Source: Eubacterium sp. (lineage in GTDB: Bacteria; Bacillota; Clostridia; Lachnospirales; Lachnospiraceae). From it: 64,000 bases of DNA. This document shows, piece after piece, positions 37,030 to 45,089 of the stretch (position 1 is its first letter; the number at the start of each line of letters is the position of its first letter). A program made the translations under genes and the position numbers. A model generated the notes under the pieces. It had not been told where the DNA came from. It saw nothing but the letters and a program-made list of their open reading frames with translations, and did not search any database. The stretch is taken from contig JAFVGA010000021.1 in assembly GCA_017475235.1 (NCBI GenBank), forward strand, positions 24,858 to 88,857. Direction: 5' to 3'.

Positions 37030-38290
37030 CAAAAACTTTTGGTAAGGATACAGCTTCTTTTATTATGACATTTGATTTTTCATTTCCAAAAACATCAAAT
37101 ACATAATTGTTTATTGTTGTAGCCTCAGAAGCATGGCCTAAATAATCTTTTGCCGAAGTAAGAGTTCCACCTCCTGCGATAATAAGCGATGCTATTGTCT
37201 TTCTGATGCCATGGAAACCCTTTGACTTCATTTCCAATCTGTCACATACTTTGTGAAGTTCATCATTAAGTATTTTAGGGTTAACAAAACTACCCTTGTG
37301 TAAAAAGAGAAATGAATCAGTCGGCAAATTATGTCCTATATTATACTGTTTAATTAAAGCAAGAATTTTAATAACATCATCGTGAACTTCAATAGTTCTT
37401 CTTTCGCTTCCAGCCTTAAGACTTGTTTTAACTTTATAACCGAGTCTTTTGTATTTTCCGTTTACTAGCTTCCCGTTCCTTACTATTTGCCTCTGTATAG
37501 AGAATTTATTACCTGTAAAATCTTCGAATTTTGCCCCAGATATCTCAGCCACTCTACAAGCTGTATATAAGCAAATTGCTATTGCTAATGCGAGAACATC
37601 GCTCTCTGAAATAAACATTTTCATACATTCTTTAATCATAAGAACTCTCATTTCAACAGTTAAAACAGTGTCTTCGCTCTTTGGTTTTGGACGAACTGTA
37701 AAAGCTGTCTTTTTAATGTGTATTTCTCTTGCATAATTGCCGTCAATAATATTACAATCCTCAAATGCGATATCCATTATTTCTCTAACAATAAGCATCA
37801 TATCGGTAAAAGCATTACTAGTCAGTTTAAAATCATGTATTTTTTTATAACACCAATTTTTCAAGTAAACTCTATTCATTTCATTTATAGGTTTTTTTAT
37901 AAAATTAGGATCTGACAAATAATACTTTTTCCAGTTATACTCAATCTTTTCGATAGTAGCAGGACTATCAGTTTGATTCTCTCTATTTTCTAACCAAATA
38001 GGATAAAGAGATTCAATAGTACAACTGTTTGACATTGTTTCTCTAACATGTTCAACAATAAAATCCTTCATATCTTCTTCGGATTTAAGTTTTTTAGGTT
38101 TTCTTTTAGTAGCTCCTTTAGGGAAGTAGTAAGTGTGCCAATACCCGTCAGAACCATACCAAACCTTATGTTTATGTAGTTTTAATAAATCATTCCTTTC
38201 TTGCAATTCTTTAACTTGATTAACGGTATCTTCGTCAATCATACCATTATCAATAAAGGCTTGCAATTCTTCACGAGTAAAGGCGCTCAC
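37022..38290 (-). CDS. int: Tyrosine recombinase (site-specific integrase)
   Basis: The 422-residue protein has an N-terminal arm-binding domain (about 40-90, WHTYYFPKGATKRKPKK), a SAM-like core-binding domain (about 90-185) and a catalytic domain with Arg246 (TACRVAEISG), His360 and Arg363 (FHGIRKT), His386 (LGHASEATT) and nucleophile Tyr396 (NNYVF). It would integrate and excise the element at tRNA-Gly. GTG is the start codon, placed behind a perfect AAAGGAGG. The gene is the last of the leftward module, with its 3' end over the arm-type repeats and 106 bp from attL. Confidence 0.95.
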   Translation of the reverse strand: MSAFTREELQAFIDNGMIDEDTVNQVKELQERNDLLKLHKHKVWYGSDGYWHTYYFPKGATKRKPKKLKSEEDMKDFIVEHVRETMSNSCTIESLYPIWLENRENQTDSPATIEKIEYNWKKYYLSDPNFIKKPINEMNRVYLKNWCYKKIHDFKLTSNAFTDMMLIVREIMDIAFEDCNIIDGNYAREIHIKKTAFTVRPKPKSEDTVLTVEMRVLMIKECMKMFISESDVLALAIAICLYTACRVAEISGAKFEDFTGNKFSIQRQIVRNGKLVNGKYKRLGYKVKTSLKAGSERRTIEVHDDVIKILALIKQYNIGHNLPTDSFLFLHKGSFVNPKILNDELHKVCDRLEMKSKGFHGIRKTIASLIIAGGGTLTSAKDYLGHASEATTINNYVFDVFGNEKSNVIIKEAVSLPKVFEK

Positions 38291-38304
38291 AATACCTCCT
38301 TTCC

Positions 38305-39543
38305 TTAATCTTTAAAATCTTCATCGCGGAGCATATAAACTTTGAATTTGACTCCGTAATTATCATAGAAAACTCCGACATCGAAGTTTTCAATTTCTTT
38401 TGAAGCCTCTGTTGTTCCAATAATTATTCCAGACAAAGTACCATCTGATTTTCCTGCCATTCTATAACCTAAATTATTTTTGATTCGACCAGGCAGTACA
38501 TCTGCATCTGGGCGCTGTAGAGATAAAAACAAATTAACACCTACAGCACGTCCTTTTTCAGCTATTTCTTCTAGAAGACGAATAATTTCATATGTCATTT
38601 GTTTTTCATCTTTATCCAATGATTTTAGGTCAGTTAAACTTGCTAATTCATCGCAGGCAAAAATAATGTGTTGTATCTTGTCTTCTGAGTGCTTATTATA
38701 ATCATCTATATTGTTATATGGAGTGTTAGCAAGAATTGTGAATCGCTGTAGCATTTCATCTCTTACTGTCCGTAAGGATGAAAGAACAGCAGCCTTATTA
38801 AATAACATTTTAGAATGTGATTGAATATAAGGGTTATAATCTAAACCCAGTTTGAAATCAGCCAAATAAACTTGATATCCCTTTTTTATACATTGATATA
38901 ATTGCAGTATCAATGCCTGGCTTTTTCCGCTTCCAGTTCTGCCCCCCAAGAGAATATGTGGCTCATCTTTTAATGAAATATAATACTTTTCCCCCATTTT
39001 ATCGCCTAAAACTATATTCGGTCCATCAATCATATAATCATCACTCCAATAAATCGTTTCCCCATAATCGTAGAAACCGTTATAAAGAATCATATGAATA
39101 TGTTTGTTATTATTACTACTCTTTATAGAGACAATTTCCTTATGAAAAGATGAACTTAAACCTATCTTTGCCTCCTGCCATTTATGACTTGGAATACCAA
39201 TATTTCTAAATAATAATTCTGTTTGATTTCTATTTATTTGCCTTGAGAAGATTAAAATAGGATACTCACCATTTTCATTGCACATTTTTTTACTTCGCAA
39301 ATAACCATCATAGATATAAGACTCGAAAACTTGAGTGATAAAGCATATTAGAAATGCTAAACAAACTACGACATAGAAAAGAACGACAAGTATAAACTCA
39401 TCATAAATCAATATTAATCCTACGATAGAAATCAGTAAAAAAATAATACTAAAATTTCTCTGAAACGAGTTGTACTTCATGTTATATACGGCAGATTTTA
39501 TTCTTGCCTCAATATTTATTATTTTTTGTCTATTTGTTATCAT
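38305..39543 (-). CDS. FtsK/SpoIIIE-type DNA-transfer ATPase (TcpA/Tn916 Orf21-like coupling protein)
   Basis: The 412-residue protein has two membrane helices (about 32-48 and 52-70) and a RecA-like motor domain with Walker A GGRTGSGKS (200-208), YLADFKLGLDYNPY, Walker B HIIFACDEL (about 282-290) and a sensor segment FLSLQRPDADVLPG. This is the layout of conjugation coupling proteins of Gram-positive elements, which bring the relaxase-DNA complex to a secretion channel. It overlaps rep by 14 bases and precedes int by 14, giving one operon. It is shorter than chromosomal FtsK, with no gamma domain. Confidence 0.9.
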   Translation of the reverse strand: MITNRQKIINIEARIKSAVYNMKYNSFQRNFSIIFLLISIVGLILIYDEFILVVLFYVVVCLAFLICFITQVFESYIYDGYLRSKKMCNENGEYPILIFSRQINRNQTELLFRNIGIPSHKWQEAKIGLSSSFHKEIVSIKSSNNNKHIHMILYNGFYDYGETIYWSDDYMIDGPNIVLGDKMGEKYYISLKDEPHILLGGRTGSGKSQALILQLYQCIKKGYQVYLADFKLGLDYNPYIQSHSKMLFNKAAVLSSLRTVRDEMLQRFTILANTPYNNIDDYNKHSEDKIQHIIFACDELASLTDLKSLDKDEKQMTYEIIRLLEEIAEKGRAVGVNLFLSLQRPDADVLPGRIKNNLGYRMAGKSDGTLSGIIIGTTEASKEIENFDVGVFYDNYGVKFKVYMLRDEDFKD

Positions 39544-40480
39544 CTATATCTCCTTCTTGAATGTACTCGTATAGTTTTCCATTTTCATATTCAAAATAAT
39601 GGTCGATTGACCTGATATATTTCTCATATAATTTTGGGGATTTGTATTTTTCTGATTTAAATTGTTCATCAGCAGCTATTTCAGAAATGATGAATAAATC
39701 TGTGAAACAAGCTACTCTGTTGCGAAATCTAGCAGGTAAAGCAATTGGCTTTCCACTCATATATTTAAGCAAAGTTCTTAAAGATAAACTGGAATAAAAA
39801 TCGTTAAAAACAATTACTTTGTGCGTGTCATATTCATCGAATGTTCCACTTGATTCATATTCCGTAATCTCGCAAACATCCCTCATATCAAAATATGAGT
39901 AAACTCCCTCAATTCCATCAGAGCCATCTAAAACTTTTATATAATATACTTCGACTGGTCGCCGATTATTCATATACTCTTTTTTTAACAGTACTTGTTT
40001 TAGATCTTCTAATTGTCTTACACGAGTTCCCATTTTTGGCATTTCTTCTATAATCTCATTTATATCAGAACCATTTTTTAATAGGTCAATTGCTTTTTCT
40101 ATGTCAGGTTTATTATCTTCAACAATTGGAATATCACCTTCTTCATAAAAGGAATCTTCAACAGAAGTATGAGACTTATTTGCATGTTTTCCTTCTTTAC
40201 GAATGTATTGCCTGTTTTCCAATGATGTTCCAGAACAAGCTACAATATGAGCTTCAGGAAAATGTTTTTTTAACGTCCTAAATCGAATAGGAGATTTTCG
40301 ATAAATAAAAATATGAACATGGAGAGTTCCATTTTTACCGATTTCAAACGCAAAGCAAAAATAAGTTGGAAATAATAACCGTAGTTCTTCAATAATAGAT
40401 TCTTTGCTATAGCCGTGTTTATCAAAATTATTTATTACCATATGAAATTTTCTAGATGTTGAATAATTTTGTTTTGCCAT
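39530..40480 (-). CDS. rep: CRESS-virus-like HUH replication initiator Rep (candidate relaxase)
   Basis: The 316-residue protein has an N-terminal HUH endonuclease in the single-tyrosine Rep order: motif I KFHMVINN (11-18), motif II LHVHIF (His54, His56) and motif III NRQYIRKEGKH with Tyr92-x-x-Lys95. A C-terminal superfamily 3 helicase-like domain follows (about 165-275): Walker B KVIVFNDF (221-228) and motif C DLFIISE (261-267). The Walker A position (VLDGSDGIEG, 183-192) lacks GKS/T and seems degenerate. Such Reps nick TAxTATTAC in an origin stem-loop; exactly that lies 208 bp upstream on the same strand. It may drive rolling-circle replication after excision and act as relaxase for transfer. 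RBS GTGAGG. Confidence 0.88.
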   Translation of the reverse strand: MAKQNYSTSRKFHMVINNFDKHGYSKESIIEELRLLFPTYFCFAFEIGKNGTLHVHIFIYRKSPIRFRTLKKHFPEAHIVACSGTSLENRQYIRKEGKHANKSHTSVEDSFYEEGDIPIVEDNKPDIEKAIDLLKNGSDINEIIEEMPKMGTRVRQLEDLKQVLLKKEYMNNRRPVEVYYIKVLDGSDGIEGVYSYFDMRDVCEITEYESSGTFDEYDTHKVIVFNDFYSSLSLRTLLKYMSGKPIALPARFRNRVACFTDLFIISEIAADEQFKSEKYKSPKLYEKYIRSIDHYFEYENGKLYEYIQEGDIDDNK

Positions 40481-40674
40481 CGTTAAACCTCACAAAAGAA
40501 TTTGAATGTTACAAATACACCGTTGCTTGCGGTGAAAGAAATAGAAATAATCTTGTCAAAATATTGATTAAACAACTATGAAATACTAAAAAATAATAAT
40601 AAGAATTTAATATCTTATTGTATATCTCTACTTTTTTACTATAAACAACTAAGGTGCAAGCTTTGCAATAAAGC

Positions 40675-40719
40675 TGATACATGATACATCAAAGTGGGGT
40701 AATACTAACCCACTTTGAT
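40675..40719 (-). other. CRESS-type replication origin: TAGTATTAC stem-loop plus two 7-bp iterons
   Basis: On the minus (rep) strand an 11-bp perfect stem, ATCAAAGTGGG / CCCACTTTGAT (40719-40709 and 40698-40688), encloses the 10-base loop TTAGTATTAC. This contains the circovirus-type nonanucleotide TAGTATTAC (40707-40699). Directly 3' of the stem on that strand are two tandem TGTATCA repeats (40688-40682 and 40681-40675), like the iterons beside circovirus origins. The nick is expected between TATT and AC. It also could serve as oriT. Confidence 0.85.
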
Positions 40720-40720
40720 T

Positions 40721-40763
40721 TTTGGGAGGGGAAAATACCTTCGGTATTTATCCCCATCCCAAA
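40721..40763. other. Long bulged hairpin next to the origin
   Basis: TTTGGGAGGGGAAAATACC pairs with the 3' arm ending TCCCCATCCCAAA through about 19 bp, with two single-base bulges and a TTC loop. There is no T-tract on either strand. It could be a weak terminator for the small gene at 40776 or a lagging-strand initiation site. Confidence 0.55.
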
Positions 40764-40775
40764 TAGAGGTCAATA

Positions 40776-41087
40776 TTAAACCTCTTTAATTGCCGCAGCT
40801 CTAGCTCCGACGTTGTACTTACCGTCAAAGAAGTAAACATATAATTCTAAGTCTTTGAACTCAACGTATTGTTTTTTGTCAGGTTTCTCAAGTTGTTTTG
40901 CTCCAGGAACTTTGACTGCGATTTTTTCGTAGTTCTTGTCTTCGCAAGCAACGGTATATTTATAGCCTTCAACTTCGTCAGTTTTAGTACCGTTTGAGTA
41001 ACGGTAGTAGGCTGTTATGTCAGTGAGTAAAAGCTTGTTGCCGACAGTTGCTTTAGCGTCGACTAAAATGTCTTTAATTGTGAACAT
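40776..41087 (-). CDS. Small element protein (103 aa), possibly an OB-fold ssDNA-binding protein
   Basis: The protein is short, beta-rich and lysine-rich. It begins MFTIKDILVDAKATVG and ends YFFDGKYNVGARAAAIKEV; the alternating strand pattern would suit an OB fold, as in phage and plasmid single-strand-binding proteins. No conserved motif is certain, so the role is inference from position, one gene upstream of the origin and rep. The start at 41087 follows GAGAGG with eight-base spacing; upstream ATG and GTG codons overlap the ribosome site. Its GC content is higher than that of the neighbouring element genes. Confidence 0.75.
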   Translation of the reverse strand: MFTIKDILVDAKATVGNKLLLTDITAYYRYSNGTKTDEVEGYKYTVACEDKNYEKIAVKVPGAKQLEKPDKKQYVEFKDLELYVYFFDGKYNVGARAAAIKEV

Positions 41088-41150
41088 ATTCATCACCTCT
41101 CTTCTTAGACGTTTAAAGACTAACGCCTTTGATACCTCAATTATGTAAAA

Positions 41151-41194
41151 AAATAGTGCAACTCTCTTTCAAAAAAATGAAAGAAAGTTGCACT
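41151..41194 (-). terminator. Terminator of the putative regulator gene
   Basis: On the minus strand AGTGCAACTTTCTTTCA pairs with TGAAAGAGAGTTGCACT around a T-rich loop, followed by ATTTTTTT. Confidence 0.88.
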
Positions 41195-41217
41195 TGGATG
41201 TGTTAGAATATTTATTT

Positions 41218-41754
41218 TTATTCTATTATGTTACTTATTTTTCCTTGTAATTCAATTAATTCTTTACGTAGTCCATTAAAATCAATACCATTGATTTTTA
41301 ATAAGAATAATAATTCACCGATACTTAAATAACCATTATCTAATAAACTAATTATACATTTAACTGGTAGAGCATTTTCATAAATGTAATTATTGAAAGT
41401 GTTATAACTGATACTCATATCAGTGTGTAATCTCAACCAGTTATAGCCTATTTTTTTAGATTTCATTTTCAATAATAAATAGTTGAAAAATTCTTGTTGT
41501 ATTAACCTTGCTGGCTTATAGTCGATGTCTTTTTTTATTAAAGCATCAATATACTTAATAAGTCTACTTGAATCAAATGACTCTATTAATGAATCTTTTG
41601 ATTGTCTAATTTTTCCGTTATCATATGGATGTTTAAGCTGAAAAGGATGCTCTTTGCCAGTCTTAAAATCCTCACATCTTTTTTGAATATTTTTAATATC
41701 CTCCTTTAACTCATTTAGGTAATATTCCTCAATCTTCGGATCGAGAAATATCAT
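41218..41754 (-). CDS. Element protein with helix-turn-helix-like segment, putative regulator
   Basis: The 178-residue helical protein was not assigned to a family. Residues about 100-150 (IGYNWLRLHTDMSISYNTFNNYI...) look like a helix-turn-helix of the kind seen in element-encoded repressors. It lies upstream of the replication module, on the same strand but with its own terminator. The ribosome site AAGGT is inside the end of an 18-codon leader ORF, which suggests translational coupling. A role in controlling excision or replication is inference. Confidence 0.65.
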   Translation of the reverse strand: MIFLDPKIEEYYLNELKEDIKNIQKRCEDFKTGKEHPFQLKHPYDNGKIRQSKDSLIESFDSSRLIKYIDALIKKDIDYKPARLIQQEFFNYLLLKMKSKKIGYNWLRLHTDMSISYNTFNNYIYENALPVKCIISLLDNGYLSIGELLFLLKINGIDFNGLRKELIELQGKISNIIE

Positions 41755-41758
41755 TTTT

Positions 41759-41815
41759 TTACCTTACAACTGCAAAAGGTAGGTTTAAATTATAAATAAA
41801 AACAAAAATTTTCAT
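41759..41815 (-). CDS. 18-codon leader ORF ahead of the putative regulator
   Basis: ATG at 41815 lies six bases after a strong GGGAGG (41822-41827). The product is a hydrophobic peptide MKIFVFIYNLNLPFAVVR. Its TAA is four bases before the ATG of the 41218-41754 gene, whose ribosome site lies inside the ORF. The better ribosome site belongs to the short ORF, so it probably controls translation of the next gene. Confidence 0.5.
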   Translation of the reverse strand: MKIFVFIYNLNLPFAVVR

Positions 41816-41827
41816 ATAAAACCTCCC

Positions 41828-42274
41828 TTCGTTTTAATGATGACCTTCTATTATAAATCAGCCCATCGGTCGTTTTTGGCGTAACCTGTTAACAGTAGCT
41901 TTTATAGAAAAATTACCATTTGCAGTTTTCTCATAATCAAAAGAAGCGTGTAAAAAACACACTTCTTTTCTAACCTTAAATATAACAAAAGTATGCCATG
42001 AGGCACACTTTTCCTTTTAATCTTTTCAAATATATCCGCAACTGGATATATTTCCTAAAACATAATCAGTATGTAGCATCATCCCACGACATACTCTCAC
42101 GTGGTCAACTATAAAAATAGTTGAAAAAAGCTTTAATCATAAAAATAAAACTTCATTTATATTGTACCTCCTAAAATAAAGATTGTAAAGATAAAAACAA
42201 TGATGTGTTAAACAAAATAAAAGCATAATATGGTATAATTTTTCTAGTAACAATTTAGAACGGAAGGAAGTATT
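41828..42274. other. 447-bp intergenic region with five hairpins and the methylase promoter
   Basis: No gene is supported. In order: AAAAGAAG-type stem (41939-41969), AAAAGT/ACTTTT stem (41987-42012), AAATATATCC/GGATATATTT (42028-42053), CCACG/CGTGG (42084-42104) and CAACTAT/ATAGTTG (42106-42123). The first may terminate transcripts. An extended -10 TGGTATAAT at 42231-42239 probably starts the rightward cargo transcript. Confidence 0.55.
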
Positions 42275-45076
42275 ATGAATAAATCGCAACTTAATGAGTC
42301 AATAAGAAAATTTATCAATAAATGGTTAGATAAAGGTAAAGGTCAGGAAGATAAAGATGACCGTTCTTTTTGGATTGACCTTTTTCAAAATGTGCTAGAT
42401 ATTCAAGATGCAACAGATAGAATAGATTTTCAAAAGAGAGTTGTTGTTAAAGACACTACTAAAAGGATTGACGCATACATTCCTGAAACTAGAGTCTTAA
42501 TTGAACAAAAAAGCAAAACTAAAAAATTAGACGAAAAGATACCTCAGGGTGATGGCGAAAGCCTAACACCTTACGAACAGGCACTTAGATATAATCAGCA
42601 CTTACCATTTAGTGAAAAAGCTAGATGGATTGTCACATCTAATTTTATAGAAATATGGATTTATGATATGGAAAAAAATGATAGGGAACGTGAACCTATC
42701 AAGGTTTCTATCGAGGATTTAAGAGAACGAAACAAACAATTGGACTTTTTAATAAAAGAGGATGTTGAAGAAATAAAAACTGAAGAAGATGTATCAGTTG
42801 ATGCTGGTAAAATTGTTGGTGAAATATATGATGCATTCCTAAAAGAATATGGTGATGAGCCATCCGAGGAAGAGTTGCACGAGCTTAATAAACTCTGTGT
42901 AAGATTAGTATTCTGTCTATATGCAGAAGATGCAGGACTATTTGAGGCAGATGCATTCTACAACTATTTAAGTAACTGTAATGTAGAAAACATGCATCTA
43001 CGTTTAGATAAGTTATTTGAGGTACTTAATACACCAGTTGAGGAGAGAAGATTATTTAAGTCAGATACAGAACTAGAAGCATTTCCATATGTGAATGGAG
43101 AACTATTTAGCGGTGATGTTGAAATACCCCCTTTCAACAATGATATTAAAGAATTATTACTCCAGAAATCATCAAAGGAATTTGATTGGAGTGGTATAAG
43201 TCCTACAATCTTTGGAGCTGTATTCGAATCAACACTAAACCCAGAAACTAGAAGGTCTGGAGGAATGCATTATACCTCCGTTGAAAACATTCACAAAGTT
43301 ATTGACCCTCTGTTTATGGACGAACTAAACGAAGAGTTCGAACGAATAGTAAATGAAACCAAAGTTCCTAAAACAAGGATAAGAAAACTAGAACAATTCC
43401 AAGATAAGATAGCGGGAATGAAATTCCTAGACCCTGCTTGTGGTTCTGGGAACTTCTTAACAGAAACATATTTATCTCTGCGTAAATTAGAAAACAAAAT
43501 ATTAAAAGCCATCCAAGTTGCAGACAAAACACAGATGGAAGGTCAAAAGGGATTTATAGAAGTTGATAATCCTATAAAAGTATCTATCAATCAATTCTAC
43601 GGAATTGAGATAAATGATTTTGCTGTTACTGTTGCGCAAACTGCCATGTGGATAGCAGAAAACCAAATGATGCAAGAAACATCAGATTTGCTAATGATGA
43701 ATTTGGACTTCTTGCCATTGAAGTCTTATACAAATATCAAAGAAGCGAATGCTCTTAGCATTGATTGGAATGATGTTATATCAAACAGAGAATGCGACTA
43801 CATAATGGGTAACCCACCATTCTTGGGACACCTTAATGTTAATGACGAGCAAAAAAAAGAAATGAAAAGACTGTTTAATAATAAACAAGGTCGTTTAGAC
43901 TTTGTGGCTGCTTGGTATTTAATAGCAAGTAAATATATTCAAGGTAAAAAAACAAAGTGTGCATTTGTATCAACTAATTCTATAACTCAAGGTGTACAGG
44001 TTCCTTCACTATGGAAGCAACTCATTGAGGATTATGAAATAGAAATAATATTTGCTCACCAAACTTTTATATGGGATAGTGAAGCTTCAGACAAAGCACA
44101 TGTTCATTGTGTAATTATTGGATTCTGTTGCTACAAAGTAGATAATAAAAAGATTTATTCTGACGGTGATGTTTCAATCGTTAATAATATAAATCCATAT
44201 TTGTTAGATGCCCCAAATGTTATTGTTGAAAAGCGAAGCAAACCTATTTGCGATAATGTTCCTTTAATGGGTAAAGGTTCACAATTCATAGATGGAGGAC
44301 ATTATATCTTTGAAAATAAATCTGAAAGAGATGAATTTGTTTCCAAGTATCCTGAATCAGAAGACTATGTTTTTGAATACTGTAATGCTGATGGATTTCT
44401 AAATAATAGAGAACAAAAATATTGCTTATGCCTTAAAGGTTGTCCACCAGAACTAATTAATTCGTGTAAAGGTATTGCTGACAGAGTAAACCTAGTTTAT
44501 GAATGGAGAAAAAACAGCGAAAAGGAATATGCTAATAAATTGGCAGAAACACCAACCGAATATTATGTTACTAGAATACCTAAAGGAAATAGTATTTTGC
44601 TGCCTATTGTGTCTTCTGAAAGAAGAGCTTATATTCCTATGGGCTTTTTAACACATAAAGTGATCTATACAAATGCTTCGGGTTATATTGATGATGCTAC
44701 TATATACGATTTTGGCATTCTTAATTCAAATGTTCATATGTCGTGGATGGTGACATTTGCTGGAAGATTAAAGAGTGATTATAGATACTCTACTGACATT
44801 GTGTATAATACATTTCCATGGCCTTCCCCTACAGATGAACAAAAGAAGATGATAGAGAAAACAGCACAAGGAATATTAGATGCTAGAAAATTATACCCAA
44901 ATAGCTCTTTGGCGGATTTATATAATAAAAAATCTATGCCACCTGAATTAAAAAGTGCCCATACTAAAAATGACATTGCTGTAATGAAAGCATACGGATT
45001 AGATATAAAGAATACATCCCCTGAAGATTGTGTTGCTAAACTTATGGAAATGTATCAGGAGTTATCAGAGTCATAA
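42275..45076 (+). CDS. MmeI-like single-chain type II restriction enzyme/adenine methyltransferase (type IIL)
   Basis: The 933-residue protein is the usual size for MmeI-type fused enzymes. The N-terminal PD-(D/E)xK nuclease is visible as Asp66 in RIDAYIP and EQK (77-79). A helical spacer follows (about 180-370). The gamma-class N6-adenine methyltransferase has motif I LDPACGSGNF (385-393) and motif IV NPPF (513-516). The target-recognition region is about 620-860, with a C-terminal helical part. Such enzymes methylate one strand of an asymmetric site and cut some 20 bases away. Phage resistance or element maintenance are likely roles. The gene is orientated away from the transfer module, behind an extended -10 promoter and GGAAGG. 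Confidence 0.9.
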   Translation: MNKSQLNESIRKFINKWLDKGKGQEDKDDRSFWIDLFQNVLDIQDATDRIDFQKRVVVKDTTKRIDAYIPETRVLIEQKSKTKKLDEKIPQGDGESLTPYEQALRYNQHLPFSEKARWIVTSNFIEIWIYDMEKNDREREPIKVSIEDLRERNKQLDFLIKEDVEEIKTEEDVSVDAGKIVGEIYDAFLKEYGDEPSEEELHELNKLCVRLVFCLYAEDAGLFEADAFYNYLSNCNVENMHLRLDKLFEVLNTPVEERRLFKSDTELEAFPYVNGELFSGDVEIPPFNNDIKELLLQKSSKEFDWSGISPTIFGAVFESTLNPETRRSGGMHYTSVENIHKVIDPLFMDELNEEFERIVNETKVPKTRIRKLEQFQDKIAGMKFLDPACGSGNFLTETYLSLRKLENKILKAIQVADKTQMEGQKGFIEVDNPIKVSINQFYGIEINDFAVTVAQTAMWIAENQMMQETSDLLMMNLDFLPLKSYTNIKEANALSIDWNDVISNRECDYIMGNPPFLGHLNVNDEQKKEMKRLFNNKQGRLDFVAAWYLIASKYIQGKKTKCAFVSTNSITQGVQVPSLWKQLIEDYEIEIIFAHQTFIWDSEASDKAHVHCVIIGFCCYKVDNKKIYSDGDVSIVNNINPYLLDAPNVIVEKRSKPICDNVPLMGKGSQFIDGGHYIFENKSERDEFVSKYPESEDYVFEYCNADGFLNNREQKYCLCLKGCPPELINSCKGIADRVNLVYEWRKNSEKEYANKLAETPTEYYVTRIPKGNSILLPIVSSERRAYIPMGFLTHKVIYTNASGYIDDATIYDFGILNSNVHMSWMVTFAGRLKSDYRYSTDIVYNTFPWPSPTDEQKKMIEKTAQGILDARKLYPNSSLADLYNKKSMPPELKSAHTKNDIAVMKAYGLDIKNTSPEDCVAKLMEMYQELSES

Positions 45077-45089
45077 AATAGGAGGGTTT

